From positions 124,001-188,000 of the forward strand of contig JWTM01000532.1 in assembly GCA_001749745.1 (NCBI GenBank): a stretch of 64,000 nt of DNA, given 5' to 3'. The translations under genes and the position numbers were made by a program. Positions 26,356-35,530 of this stretch are shown here, piece by piece. The stretch comes from Candidatus Marispirochaeta associata. Lineage in GTDB: Bacteria; Spirochaetota; Spirochaetia; JC444; Marispirochaetaceae. The notes under the pieces were generated by a model. That model had not been told where the DNA came from, did not search any database, and saw only the letters and a program-made list of their open reading frames with translations. Numbering within the stretch: the first letter of the stretch is position 1; each line of letters starts with the position of its first letter.

Positions 26356-26952
26356 ATGGCTGCCGTCAAACTGACGAAGAACGAGTTAAAGAAGCAGAAG
26401 GACGCCTTAAAGCGATTCCAACGCTATCTGCCGACCCTGCAGCTGAAAAAACAGCAGCTGCAGCTGGTTATCCGACAGGTAGAGGCCCACGAGCAGGAGC
26501 TGCGCCGCAAGCAGCAGAAGCTGCGGGACTCTATGCAGAGTTGGATTGCCGTCTTCGGCGACGAGATCGATCTGGGAGAATATGTCGAAATCGACAAGAT
26601 TCTGACCGAGCTCAGCAACATCGCCGGTGTCGATGTGCCCGTCTTTAAGGAGCTGACCTTCAAGAGTATCCCCTGGGATCTGGAGGCGACGCCGCTCTGG
26701 ACCGACGCCGGGATCAAGGCCTTGAAGGAGCTTATCGCCTTCGATGCCGAGGTCGCGGTACTGCAGCGGCAGCGGGAACTCCTGGAGCGGGAGCTTCGAA
26801 CGACATCTCAGCGGGTAAACCTCTTCGAGAAGGTGAAGATTCCCGAGTCCAAGAACAATATCCGCAAGATTCAGATCTACCTTGGAGACCAGCAGACCGC
26901 CGCCGTAGTACGGGGAAAGATGGCCAAGGCCAAGGTGGTCGAAGTAGGATGA
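26356..26952 (+). CDS. atpD: V-type ATPase subunit D
   Basis: This is the central rotor shaft (198 aa). It is an almost entirely helical protein with long N- and C-terminal coiled-coil helices; the N-terminal KLTKNELKKQKDALKRF and the C-terminal RVNLFEKVKIP are typical. It follows subunit B without a gap. Confidence 0.95.
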   Translation: MAAVKLTKNELKKQKDALKRFQRYLPTLQLKKQQLQLVIRQVEAHEQELRRKQQKLRDSMQSWIAVFGDEIDLGEYVEIDKILTELSNIAGVDVPVFKELTFKSIPWDLEATPLWTDAGIKALKELIAFDAEVAVLQRQRELLERELRTTSQRVNLFEKVKIPESKNNIRKIQIYLGDQQTAAVVRGKMAKAKVVEVG

Positions 26953-26977
26953 TGTTGAGAATAAGGATGAACGCAGC

Positions 26978-28792
26978 ATGATAGTAGCAATGAAAAAGGT
27001 CTACCTGATTCTGCTCGACGCCTACCGGGAGGAATCCCTGAAGGCGCTCAAGGATCTGGGGGTCGTTCATTTAGAGGACTGCAGCGGCTCGAGCCCTGAA
27101 CTCGACGCTTTGAAAGAGCGTCGGGAGCGTCTCTTGCAGGCGCGGATCGTGCTAAACGATATCGACGCCAAAGAGCAGCAGCCGGCGGAAGAACCGGTAA
27201 ACCTGATCAATGAGATCAATGACCTGATCGGTCGTAAGAAAGATACGGAAGAGAGAATCCTCCACTTGGAGAAGGAACAGGATTCCTTTTCAGGATGGGG
27301 CGAGTTCGATCCCGCGGATATCCGTTTCCTGCACGATGCGGATATAGATTTCCGCTTGGCGATTATCCCCAAGAAAGCCTCCGAAATCTTCCGTCGGAAG
27401 CCCGAGGCCTTCTGTGTGGACGATTCGGGCCCCATGCACCGCTATGCCTTGGTAAACGACACGGAGGACCTGCCGGAGGAGGCCCAGGCCTTTCCGCTTC
27501 CTCAGAAGAGTCTTAGCGAGATCGCCGCAGATTTGGCCGAGTCCCGGACTGTTATGGCGGAGATTAACGAGCGACTCAAGACCCTGGCCGTCTATCGGGA
27601 GAGCCTGGAGGAGTACGCCGCCGAGCTCGAGGATCAGATCCGCTTCGAGGATGTGCGGGCGGGAATCGGCCGCGAAGAGGAGCTCAGTTATCTGCAGGGC
27701 TTTGTACCGGAGAAGCGCGCTCTTGAATTGAAGCAGAGCGCCGCCGACCACGGTTGGGGGATTATGCTCCGGGATCCGACGGAAGAGGAGTATGTTCCTA
27801 CCCTGGTCGAGCGCAAAGGCCCGGTCAAGATGGCCAAACCCATCTTCGATCTGATGGGTACCCTGCCGGGCTACCGGGAATTCGATATCTCCCTGGTTTT
27901 TCTGGCGGCATTCACGATATTCGTGGCTATGATCGTCGGCGATGCCGGGTACGGAATGATTTTTCTCATCTTGAGCTTCTGGGGCTTAGCCAAGGTGCCT
28001 CAATCCGGAAAGATTGTAATGCAGTTGATGATACTACTATCGTCGGCAATAGTGATCTGGGGAACTATTACCGGCACCTGGTTCGGTTCCGAGGCGATCG
28101 CCTCATGGGCGCCGTTAAATAACCTGATAATTCCGCAGATCGCCTCCTTCGCCCAAGAGGGAATCGATTCGGTTATGATGGTGCAGTTGCTCTGTTTCGT
28201 AATCGGGATTGTACAGCTGAGCATCGCTCGAATCGAGATGTTCTTTCGTACTCTGCCGAAGCTGAAGGCCTTCGAGCACTTGGGCTGGCTGAGCCTCCTC
28301 TGGGGACTCTTCTTTCTCGCGCTGAATATCGTGTTAGGGATAACCTCTTACCGCGGAGTGGAATTCGGTCCCCTGGTGATCCCCTTCGCGGCGACAGGAT
28401 TCGCCCTGATCGTGCTCTTTTCCAATCAGCAAGGACGCTTTATCCGGGATATGCTGGCGGGCTTGAATCCGATCAACCTGCTGTTGAACTTTCTCGACGG
28501 TGTAAGCGCCTTCTCGAATATCATCAGCTACATTCGCTTGTTTGCCGTCGGTCTCTCTAGCGTGGCAGTGGCCGCAAGCTTTAATGCCATGGCTAGCTCT
28601 ATCGGCTTCGATGGGCCTCAGGCTATCGGCGCGGTGCTGATGTTGATCATCGGGCACGGCCTAAATATCATCCTGGCGCTGATGTCGATTATCGTGCACG
28701 GAATCCGGCTGAACATGCTGGAGTACTCCGGTCAGCTAGGGCTGGAATGGTCCGGCTATGCCTTTGAGCCGTTTGCAAGGCGGGCGGCTTAG
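26978..28792 (+). CDS. atpI: V-type ATPase subunit I (a-subunit)
   Basis: This is the stator subunit that forms the ion half-channels next to the K ring. The N-terminal cytoplasmic half (about 1-300) is helical and charged; the C-terminal half (about 305-600) has seven or so membrane helices with the conserved RLFAVGLSS segment containing the essential arginine. Length 604 aa is normal. A second ATG is at 26990; the true start is uncertain by four codons. Confidence 0.95.
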   Translation: MIVAMKKVYLILLDAYREESLKALKDLGVVHLEDCSGSSPELDALKERRERLLQARIVLNDIDAKEQQPAEEPVNLINEINDLIGRKKDTEERILHLEKEQDSFSGWGEFDPADIRFLHDADIDFRLAIIPKKASEIFRRKPEAFCVDDSGPMHRYALVNDTEDLPEEAQAFPLPQKSLSEIAADLAESRTVMAEINERLKTLAVYRESLEEYAAELEDQIRFEDVRAGIGREEELSYLQGFVPEKRALELKQSAADHGWGIMLRDPTEEEYVPTLVERKGPVKMAKPIFDLMGTLPGYREFDISLVFLAAFTIFVAMIVGDAGYGMIFLILSFWGLAKVPQSGKIVMQLMILLSSAIVIWGTITGTWFGSEAIASWAPLNNLIIPQIASFAQEGIDSVMMVQLLCFVIGIVQLSIARIEMFFRTLPKLKAFEHLGWLSLLWGLFFLALNIVLGITSYRGVEFGPLVIPFAATGFALIVLFSNQQGRFIRDMLAGLNPINLLLNFLDGVSAFSNIISYIRLFAVGLSSVAVAASFNAMASSIGFDGPQAIGAVLMLIIGHGLNIILALMSIIVHGIRLNMLEYSGQLGLEWSGYAFEPFARRAA

Positions 28793-28866
28793 ATTACTTA
28801 TGTGAACGTTCTCCTGGTTTAAGGAGAATCAGATACGAAACGAAAATAATTTGTAAGGAGCATCCT

Positions 28867-29289
28867 ATGAATTTTGGTTTGCTTGGTTTTTCCGCTGCAA
28901 TCGCATTCGCGGCCATGGGGTCGGCCATCGGTGCCGGTTCCGCCGGTATGGCGGCCGTGGGCGCCTGGAAGAAGTGTTTTGCCCAGAATCGTCCCGCACC
29001 CTTCCTGTTGGTAGCCTTCGTCGGTGCGCCGCTGACACAGATCATCTATGGAATGATTCTGATGAACTCCCTGATGGCTGTGCAGAATCCCACTCCCGCT
29101 CATCTGGGAATCGGTCTTTTCGGCGGTATCGCTATGGGCTTTTCGGCCGCTTTCCAGGGACGAGCCGGTGCAGCTGCATCCGATGCGCTCGCAGAAACCG
29201 GAAAGGGATTTGTAAACTACATGATGGTACTCGGTCTGGTCGAGACTGTCGCCCTCTTCGTGATGGTTTTCCTCTTAGGCACCATCTAA
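28867..29289 (+). CDS. atpK: V-type ATPase subunit K (rotor ring)
   Basis: This 140-aa subunit has four membrane helices (two hairpins) and forms the ion-carrying ring. The ion-binding glutamate is E126 (LGLVETVAL) in helix 4. T57, Q58, Y61 and Q97 occupy the positions of the Na+ ligands and supporting tyrosine of Enterococcus NtpK (T64, Q65, Y68, Q110, with E139), with matching spacing. This points to Na+ rather than H+ coupling. A strong terminator follows. Confidence 0.95.
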   Translation: MNFGLLGFSAAIAFAAMGSAIGAGSAGMAAVGAWKKCFAQNRPAPFLLVAFVGAPLTQIIYGMILMNSLMAVQNPTPAHLGIGLFGGIAMGFSAAFQGRAGAAASDALAETGKGFVNYMMVLGLVETVALFVMVFLLGTI

Positions 29290-29312
29290 GTTCGCTTTCC
29301 AAAAAGACCAAG

Positions 29313-29359
29313 AAACTCCTTCGGACTCGTCTAACAGGCTGCGGTTCGAAGGAGTTTTT
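29313..29359 (+). terminator. Rho-independent terminator of the V-ATPase operon
   Basis: AAACTCCTTCG (29313-29323) pairs perfectly with CGAAGGAGTTT (29347-29357) and the stem can extend three pairs inward. A run of T follows immediately. It lies 24 bp after the K-subunit stop. Confidence 0.9.
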
Positions 29360-29412
29360 GATTTTATCCCCTGCTTGGCACAGCCCTTCAAAGTGCCGAT
29401 AATAGAACTGAT

Positions 29413-30483
29413 ATGAGTAGAGATGCCTCCCGTCCTGTTACGCGTGAAGTACATGCCGGCTCCGTTTCCATAGGCGGAAAGGCCCCTGTTTCGATTCAAA
29501 CTATGTGGAAACGGGCGCTCCCTGACGATGATGAACTCCTGCTGGAGAAGCTCAAGGCCTTCGCGACACTCGGCTGCGAGATAATACGATTCGCTGTACC
29601 GGATGAGAAGAATGCCCGGCGACTGGTTACGATCGCGGCCCGTTCTCCGCTGCCGGTGGTTGCGGATATCCATTTTGATCATACCCTGGCGTTAATCGTT
29701 CTCGACGGCGTCCAAAAGGTACGCATCAATCCCGGTAACATCGGGGCTCGCTGGAAGGTGCAGGAGGTGCTGTCAAAAGCCTCCGATAAGGGAATTCCTA
29801 TACGCGTCGGTATCAACGGCGGATCATTGCCGAAGGACTTACGGGCCATGGATCAAGCCGAAGGGATGCTCAAAGCCGCCGAACGGGAAATCGAGCACCT
29901 GGAACGGGAGAATTTTCAGAAGGTTGTTTTTTCTCTAAAATCCTCTTCCACCCAGACGACGATGGAAGTGAATCGTCGTTTCGCAGCGACCTACGATTAT
30001 CCCCTCCATCTCGGAGTAACCGAAGCCGGCCCGCAAATCGCCGGCATCGTCAAGAATACCCGAGCCATATGCTCGCTGCTCGAGGAGGGGATCGGTTCCA
30101 CGGTTAGGGTTTCCCTTTCCGCTCCTGAGGAGGAGGAGATCATCGCCGCCCGGGAGATACTTAAGGAAGCCGGCTGCCGCCCGGGAGGCGTGAATATCGT
30201 CTCCTGTCCCCGATGCGGCCGATCCGAGTTTCCCGTACATGAGATCGTGGCTGAGCTGCAGCAGGAACTATACGCTATCAGCGCATCCTTAACCGTGGCC
30301 GTGATGGGCTGCGTCGTTAACGGTCCCGAGGAAGCCAGGCATGCCGATTTCGGCATAACCGGGGCGGGGAATGAAGCCATCATCTTCAAGCACGGCGAGC
30401 TTCTGCGAAAAATTCCCATGGCGGAAGCGAAAGATGCATTAAGGGAAGAATTGAGCCGGGAACTGAAAGGGGTGGGGAAATGA
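29413..30483 (+). CDS. ispG: 4-hydroxy-3-methylbut-2-enyl diphosphate synthase (flavodoxin/ferredoxin)
   Basis: This iron-sulfur enzyme makes HMBPP in the MEP isoprenoid pathway. A TIM-barrel N-terminal part contains the family start TREVHAGSVSIGG and VADIHFD. The C-terminal domain binds the [4Fe-4S] cluster through C265 and C268 (CPRCGR) and C300 (MGCVVNGPEE). Length 356 aa matches bacterial IspG without the extra inserted domain of plant enzymes. It overlaps the next gene by 4 bases. Confidence 0.95.
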   Translation: MSRDASRPVTREVHAGSVSIGGKAPVSIQTMWKRALPDDDELLLEKLKAFATLGCEIIRFAVPDEKNARRLVTIAARSPLPVVADIHFDHTLALIVLDGVQKVRINPGNIGARWKVQEVLSKASDKGIPIRVGINGGSLPKDLRAMDQAEGMLKAAEREIEHLERENFQKVVFSLKSSSTQTTMEVNRRFAATYDYPLHLGVTEAGPQIAGIVKNTRAICSLLEEGIGSTVRVSLSAPEEEEIIAAREILKEAGCRPGGVNIVSCPRCGRSEFPVHEIVAELQQELYAISASLTVAVMGCVVNGPEEARHADFGITGAGNEAIIFKHGELLRKIPMAEAKDALREELSRELKGVGK

Positions 30484-31412
30484 GACCAAATTGGAATGGC
30501 AGATTAGTACTCATCCTTACAGTTATTCTACTCGGACAACTCCTTTACGCCCAAGAGGCCCAGGAGAGTGTGCCAAGTTGGTTGCTGCTCGAGCGGGGTA
30601 AGATTCTCTATGAAGAGCAGGAGTTTGGCGAAGCCCTGCGACTTTTTCGGCAGATCCTTGAGAAGGATCCCATCAATCCTGAACCCCATTACTGGATCGG
30701 GAGGATATTCGAGGAAGAAGGTGAACTTGATTTAGCCGAAAAGCAGTATCGGCTCGCCCTCGATTATCGTCGTGAGCTGTATGTCTTAGAAGAGGAATAT
30801 ACTATTCGCGAACGCTTGGCCAGGCTCTATAAGATACGCGGAGACTACGCCCTTTTCGAGGAGGCTCTCCTAGAGATAATCAATCTCGATGTAGAGTTTA
30901 ATTCACCAGCTGGCATCGCCCAGCAGACAGCGCTATCCCGTCTAATTGCCAATCAGGGACTGGATAAGGTCGTAGAGCTCTATCGGATCGACAAATCGCC
31001 AAGTTTTATCGCCCACGCGGAGCTGGGACTCTTCTATTATCGTACCGGACGTTACCGGGATGCCGTACTTCATCTTCTCTACGGCGGTTTGACGGTCATA
31101 ACCCGCAGTATCGAGTACCAGCGGATCGAAGAGCCATTCTACGAGTTCCAGGGTGTCGCAGATTTACTCTCTATTGCTCAAGAAGATAAAGAAAACCGCT
31201 CTTATCTGCGAGAAACTCATTTAGAAGCACTGCTCTACTATCTCGGCGCATCCCTCTATGCGGCCGGGGAGCCACAGGTTTCCCAAGAGATCATGCAGCT
31301 GGTTAGAACCGCCTTTGCCGACACCCCCTGGAGTACCCGGGCGCTGGCTCAGCTGGCAGATCCTTTTATTGAACCGGTAATTACCGCTGAAGAGTTTTTC
31401 TACTTTTTTTAG
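30480..31412 (+). CDS. Secreted TPR protein
   Basis: This 310-aa protein has a signal peptide (hydrophobic residues 9-22, cleavage probably after LLYA) and TPR-like repeats at about 30-110 (LLERGKILYEEQEFGEALRLF, YWIGRIFEEEGELDLAEKQY). It probably acts in the periplasm. The start overlaps ispG by 4 bases. The insertion sequence inserted exactly at its TAG stop, leaving the frame intact. Confidence 0.8.
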   Translation: MRPNWNGRLVLILTVILLGQLLYAQEAQESVPSWLLLERGKILYEEQEFGEALRLFRQILEKDPINPEPHYWIGRIFEEEGELDLAEKQYRLALDYRRELYVLEEEYTIRERLARLYKIRGDYALFEEALLEIINLDVEFNSPAGIAQQTALSRLIANQGLDKVVELYRIDKSPSFIAHAELGLFYYRTGRYRDAVLHLLYGGLTVITRSIEYQRIEEPFYEFQGVADLLSIAQEDKENRSYLRETHLEALLYYLGASLYAAGEPQVSQEIMQLVRTAFADTPWSTRALAQLADPFIEPVITAEEFFYFF

Positions 31413-31415
31413 GTT

Positions 31416-32654
31416 AGTGTGCCTTTTCCTGTGTATTAGCTGAAGCAAACTCACGGCTACGCCTCTATTTAGGATATAAACCATCCACTCGATGAGGAGT
31501 ATGCTTATGAAGATCCCCCCATTTTGTCCCAATCCCGACTGTGATTTCCATCAAGATGTACCGAAATCCAGTGTGTGGTATGTACGCTACGGCCATTACA
31601 CCACCAAGGTGGATGGACAGGTCCAACGCTATCGCTGTAAACAGTGTGGTTGCCACTTCTCATCCCAGACCTTCAGCCTTGATTATGGGGTCAATCGCCA
31701 TATTTCCTACCGTCAACTGTTCGAGCTCTTGATCACCTCCTCGGGTATTCGCGATATGGGGCGGATTCTCAAAGCATCTCCCCATTGCATCACCAATCGT
31801 CTCTCCCGCCTGGCCCGTCAGTGCCTGGCTGTCCATGCCGACCTCTTAGGAGAACTCTCGCTTGATGAAGCCCTGGTGGCCGACGGTTTCGAGAGCTTCG
31901 CCGTCTCTCAGTATTTCCCGAACAATATTCAGCTCTTGGCGGGGAAGCTTTCCCAATACTGGATCTACTCTGATTATGCTCATCTGCGACGCAAAGGAAG
32001 AATGACGCCCTACAAAAAACACCGTAACCAGTTGCTGCAATCCAAGTTTACTCACGGTAGGGTAACGGTTTATGAATCATTTGAGGAGCTAGTGCGCCTC
32101 AGCTTGATTCTGAAAGAACGCTCAGATAGGGAAGTGATCGATCTCTACACCGACAGGCATCAGAGCTATCTCAATGTGATGAGGAATATGAATGCAGGAG
32201 TTCGGCGCAAAGTGCATCATATTTGCTGCAGTTCAACAGCTCCCCGGACAACCAGTAATATGCTCTTCAGCGTGAATTATCTTGACCGGGAAATCCGCAA
32301 GGACCTTGCCGAACATACCCGGGAGACGGTGCAGTTCGGTCGAAATGTCTCAAATCAAATGGAGCGTTTGGCGATCTACCGCACTTATCATAACTATTGT
32401 AAGCCCTTCAGAATTAGCGGCGGAGAGAAAGAGCGGTATTGCCATGCGGAGATGGCGGGGATCTCACGCAGTTCTATTCAGCGAGAGTTGAAGACGCTCT
32501 TCACCCAGCGCCGGTTCTTGAGCAGAATCAAAGGGATAATGATCCGTGATCTTGATGTGTGGCTGAGAGGTGTAACTACTCCCTTGAAACGCTATGCGGA
32601 GGATCTTCCGGCCTATGCCTGGGCCTGAGATTTCAACATGATAGGGAACACTAC
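31416..32654 (+). mobile_element. Insertion sequence (IS1/IS1595-like)
   Basis: This element of about 1,239 bp carries one transposase gene. Imperfect 18-bp terminal inverted repeats lie at 31415-31432 and 32636-32653 (14 of 18 identical). A 9-bp direct repeat flanks them, consistent with the 8-9 bp target duplications made by the IS1 and IS1595 groups. Exact ends are uncertain by one or two bases. The gene is intact, so the element may be active. Confidence 0.8.
31507..32628 (+). CDS. Transposase of the insertion sequence
   Basis: This transposase of about 373 aa has an N-terminal zinc ribbon (CPNPDC near residues 6-11 and CKQCG about 40 residues later), a helix-turn-helix-like region, and a DDE catalytic core. 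Candidate acidic residues are D in LVADGF (about 127), D in LYTDRHQSY (about 216) and E in LDREIR (about 260). This resembles IS1/IS1595-type enzymes. I chose the ATG at 31507, eight bases after GAGGAG; ATG codons at 31492 and 31501 are alternatives. Confidence 0.8.
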   Translation: MKIPPFCPNPDCDFHQDVPKSSVWYVRYGHYTTKVDGQVQRYRCKQCGCHFSSQTFSLDYGVNRHISYRQLFELLITSSGIRDMGRILKASPHCITNRLSRLARQCLAVHADLLGELSLDEALVADGFESFAVSQYFPNNIQLLAGKLSQYWIYSDYAHLRRKGRMTPYKKHRNQLLQSKFTHGRVTVYESFEELVRLSLILKERSDREVIDLYTDRHQSYLNVMRNMNAGVRRKVHHICCSSTAPRTTSNMLFSVNYLDREIRKDLAEHTRETVQFGRNVSNQMERLAIYRTYHNYCKPFRISGGEKERYCHAEMAGISRSSIQRELKTLFTQRRFLSRIKGIMIRDLDVWLRGVTTPLKRYAEDLPAYAWA

Positions 32655-32707
32655 TTTTAGGTTGCCAATCTTCAGGTTTTTCGGTACCGTTTCTACCTTG
32701 AGGTGAC

Positions 32708-35527
32708 ATGAAAAAGCTGATAATTAAAGGTGCGCGTGAGCATAACCTGAAAAACGTCGATCTCGAGCTCCCCCGGGACTCACTGATCGTTATATCCGGA
32801 TTAAGCGGCTCCGGGAAGTCCTCACTGGCCTTCGATACCATCTTCGCCGAAGGACAACGCCGCTATGTAGAATCACTTTCCGCTTATGCCCGTCAGTTTT
32901 TAGGACGGATGGACAAGCCGGATGTCGACTATATCGAAGGTCTATCGCCGGCTATCTCCATCGAGCAGAAGACCACCCATCGAAATCCCCGTTCAACCGT
33001 GGGAACGGTAACCGAGATCTACGATTATCTGCGGCTTCTCTATGCGCGGATCGGCATACCCCACTGCCCCAACTGTGGTCAGGAGATCAGGGAGCAGTCG
33101 GTGGATCAGATTCTGGATACGATTCTCGAGTACCCCACGGGAAGCAAGGTTATGATCCTGGCGCCGGTGGTACGGGGTAAGAAAGGCGAACATCGAAAGA
33201 TTATCGAGGATGCGGCCAAGGCGGGATTCGTCAGAATGCGGGTGAACGGAGAAGTCCGCTCCCTGGATGAGGATATCTCCCTTAACAAGAAGCAGAAGCA
33301 CAGCTTGGAGATTGTGGTCGACCGGCTGAAGATTACCCCGGATGTGCGCAAGCGCTTGGCCGAATCGGTCGAGACCGCAATGGAGGTGGCCGACGGTCGC
33401 GTGATTGCCCTCCGGAAGGAAGAGGCGGGCGACACGGAGGAGTTTTTTAGTCAGAAGAACTCCTGCCCGGACTGCAATATCAGTATTCCCGAGCTGCAGC
33501 CCCGGCTCTTCAGCTTCAACAATCCCTATGGAGCCTGCGACTCGTGCGCGGGTCTCGGTGTTACCATGGAGTTCGATCCTGATCTGGTCGTTCCCGATCG
33601 CAGCCTCTCCTTCAATGAAGGGGCCTTCAAGACCCACAATCCCGACGCCGCCTGGCACCGGAGCTGGTTCGAGTCCCTGGCGGATCATTTTGGTTTTGAT
33701 CTGGACACGCCATTCGAGGAGCTGCCAGAGGATATTCAGCATATCATTCTCCACGGTACCGACGAGGTGATAGATTTTACCTACGTCAACCGCAAACAGA
33801 CCGGCCGCTACGAGTACTCATCCTCCTTTAAAGGTATCCTGGCCGATCTGAAGCGCCGCTATATGGAAACCGGGTCCGACGGTATCAAGGACTGGTTAGA
33901 GGCTTTCATGCGTCAGCAGCCCTGCCGCGCCTGTGAGGGAAGACGCTTAAAACCGGAAGCCCTGGCGGTTACGGTGGGCGGCGAGAATATATTCGATCTT
34001 ACCAGCCGTTCGGTGCTCAAGCTGCTCGAGTTTTTTGAGGAGATCTCCTTTAGCGAGACAGAACAGCATATCTCGGTTCAGATCCTCAAGGAGATTCGAG
34101 ATCGTCTGAAGTTCATGACCAGCGTCGGCCTCGAATATCTCACCCTGGAGAGGCGGGCGGCTACCTTGTCGGGCGGAGAGGCCCAGCGCATACGCCTGGC
34201 AACCCAGATCGGTTCCCAGTTGGTTGGGGTCCTCTACATTCTGGATGAGCCGACCATCGGACTCCACCAAAGGGACAACGAACGCTTGATCAACACCCTC
34301 TGTCAGTTGCGGGATATCGGCAACACCCTGGTCGTAGTCGAGCACGACGAGATGACCCTGCGAACCGCCGACTATATCGTCGATCTGGGGCCCGGAGCGG
34401 GCGTACACGGAGGACATGTAACGGCGAAGGGCAACCTCGACCAGGTCTTGAAAGCCAAGAAGAGCCTGACTGCGCAGTATCTGCGGGGAGATCTGAGTAT
34501 ACCTGTTCCCGATGTGCGGCGTCCTGGTAACGGGAATGAGATTGTCATTCGAGGCGCGAAGGAGCATAACCTAAAAGATATCGACGTCGGTTTTCCGCTG
34601 GGTACCTTTACGGTGATAACCGGGGTTTCGGGCTCGGGGAAATCTACCTTGATGGGTGATCTTCTCTATCCCATTCTTCACAACCAGACCAATCCTTCGC
34701 ATATTCAAGCCGGCGAGTATCAGTCTGTTGCAGGAGTGGAAGAGATCGACAAGGTGATCAATATCGATCAAAGTCCGATCGGCCGGTCCCCCCGGTCAAA
34801 CCCGGCCACCTATGTAGGCCTGTTTACTCCTATTCGCGAACTCTTCGCCTCCCTGCCGGAGAGCCGTGCCCGGGGCTATAAGCCGGGACGTTTCTCCTTC
34901 AATGTAAAGGGCGGGCGCTGTGAAAACTGTCAGGGCGACGGGACGATAAAAATCGAGATGCACTTCCTGCCGGACGTATACATCACCTGCGATGTCTGCA
35001 AGGGAAAGCGTTTCAACCGGGAAACTTTAGATGTGCGCTATAAGGGTAAGAATATCCACGATGTTCTCGATATGTCGATCGAGGAGGCCCTGGAGTTTTT
35101 CGATAAAATACCGGCGGTAAAGCGCCGTCTGGCGACCCTCCAGGCGGTCGGTCTCGATTACGTCAAGCTGGGGCAGTCGGCGTTGACCCTCTCCGGCGGT
35201 GAGGCTCAGCGGGTTAAGCTCTCCCTGGAGCTCTCGAAGCGCAGCACCGGGAAGACCTTCTACATTCTCGACGAACCGACTACGGGTCTCCATTTTGCGG
35301 ATGTGAAAAAACTCCTCGAGGTATTGCAGATGCTGGTGGAGAAGGGGAATACCGTCGTTCTGATAGAACACAACCTGGATGTGATCAAGCAGGCCGACCA
35401 CGTGATCGATCTGGGGCCCGAGGGAGGGGTGAACGGCGGCAGAATTGTTGCTCAGGGGCCGCCGGAAGCGGTGGCGAAATCGAAAAAATCATATACCGGA
35501 CGCTTCTTGCGCGAGGTATTGAATTAA
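32708..35527 (+). CDS. uvrA: Excinuclease ABC subunit A
   Basis: This is the damage-recognition ATPase of nucleotide excision repair. It has two ABC-type ATPase domains: Walker [10 protein letters not shown] at about 31-39 and GVSGSGKST near 638, with signatures LSGGEAQR and Walker B ILDEPT in each half. The zinc motifs are CPDC...CDSC near 255-282 and CENC...CDVC near 737-762. Length 939 aa is typical. The insertion sequence lies between it and the upstream TPR gene, so its own promoter must lie in or after the element. Confidence 0.98.
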   Translation: MKKLIIKGAREHNLKNVDLELPRDSLIVISGLSGSGKSSLAFDTIFAEGQRRYVESLSAYARQFLGRMDKPDVDYIEGLSPAISIEQKTTHRNPRSTVGTVTEIYDYLRLLYARIGIPHCPNCGQEIREQSVDQILDTILEYPTGSKVMILAPVVRGKKGEHRKIIEDAAKAGFVRMRVNGEVRSLDEDISLNKKQKHSLEIVVDRLKITPDVRKRLAESVETAMEVADGRVIALRKEEAGDTEEFFSQKNSCPDCNISIPELQPRLFSFNNPYGACDSCAGLGVTMEFDPDLVVPDRSLSFNEGAFKTHNPDAAWHRSWFESLADHFGFDLDTPFEELPEDIQHIILHGTDEVIDFTYVNRKQTGRYEYSSSFKGILADLKRRYMETGSDGIKDWLEAFMRQQPCRACEGRRLKPEALAVTVGGENIFDLTSRSVLKLLEFFEEISFSETEQHISVQILKEIRDRLKFMTSVGLEYLTLERRAATLSGGEAQRIRLATQIGSQLVGVLYILDEPTIGLHQRDNERLINTLCQLRDIGNTLVVVEHDEMTLRTADYIVDLGPGAGVHGGHVTAKGNLDQVLKAKKSLTAQYLRGDLSIPVPDVRRPGNGNEIVIRGAKEHNLKDIDVGFPLGTFTVITGVSGSGKSTLMGDLLYPILHNQTNPSHIQAGEYQSVAGVEEIDKVINIDQSPIGRSPRSNPATYVGLFTPIRELFASLPESRARGYKPGRFSFNVKGGRCENCQGDGTIKIEMHFLPDVYITCDVCKGKRFNRETLDVRYKGKNIHDVLDMSIEEALEFFDKIPAVKRRLATLQAVGLDYVKLGQSALTLSGGEAQRVKLSLELSKRSTGKTFYILDEPTTGLHFADVKKLLEVLQMLVEKGNTVVLIEHNLDVIKQADHVIDLGPEGGVNGGRIVAQGPPEAVAKSKKSYTGRFLREVLN

Positions 35528-35530
35528 GCG

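Larger units (their letters stand above)
31407..32663. repeat. 9-bp target duplication TTTTAGGTT around the insertion sequence
   Basis: The same 9 bases occur at 31407-31415 (left) and 32655-32663 (right), directly outside the element. The left copy includes the stop codon of the TPR gene. Confidence 0.75.
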
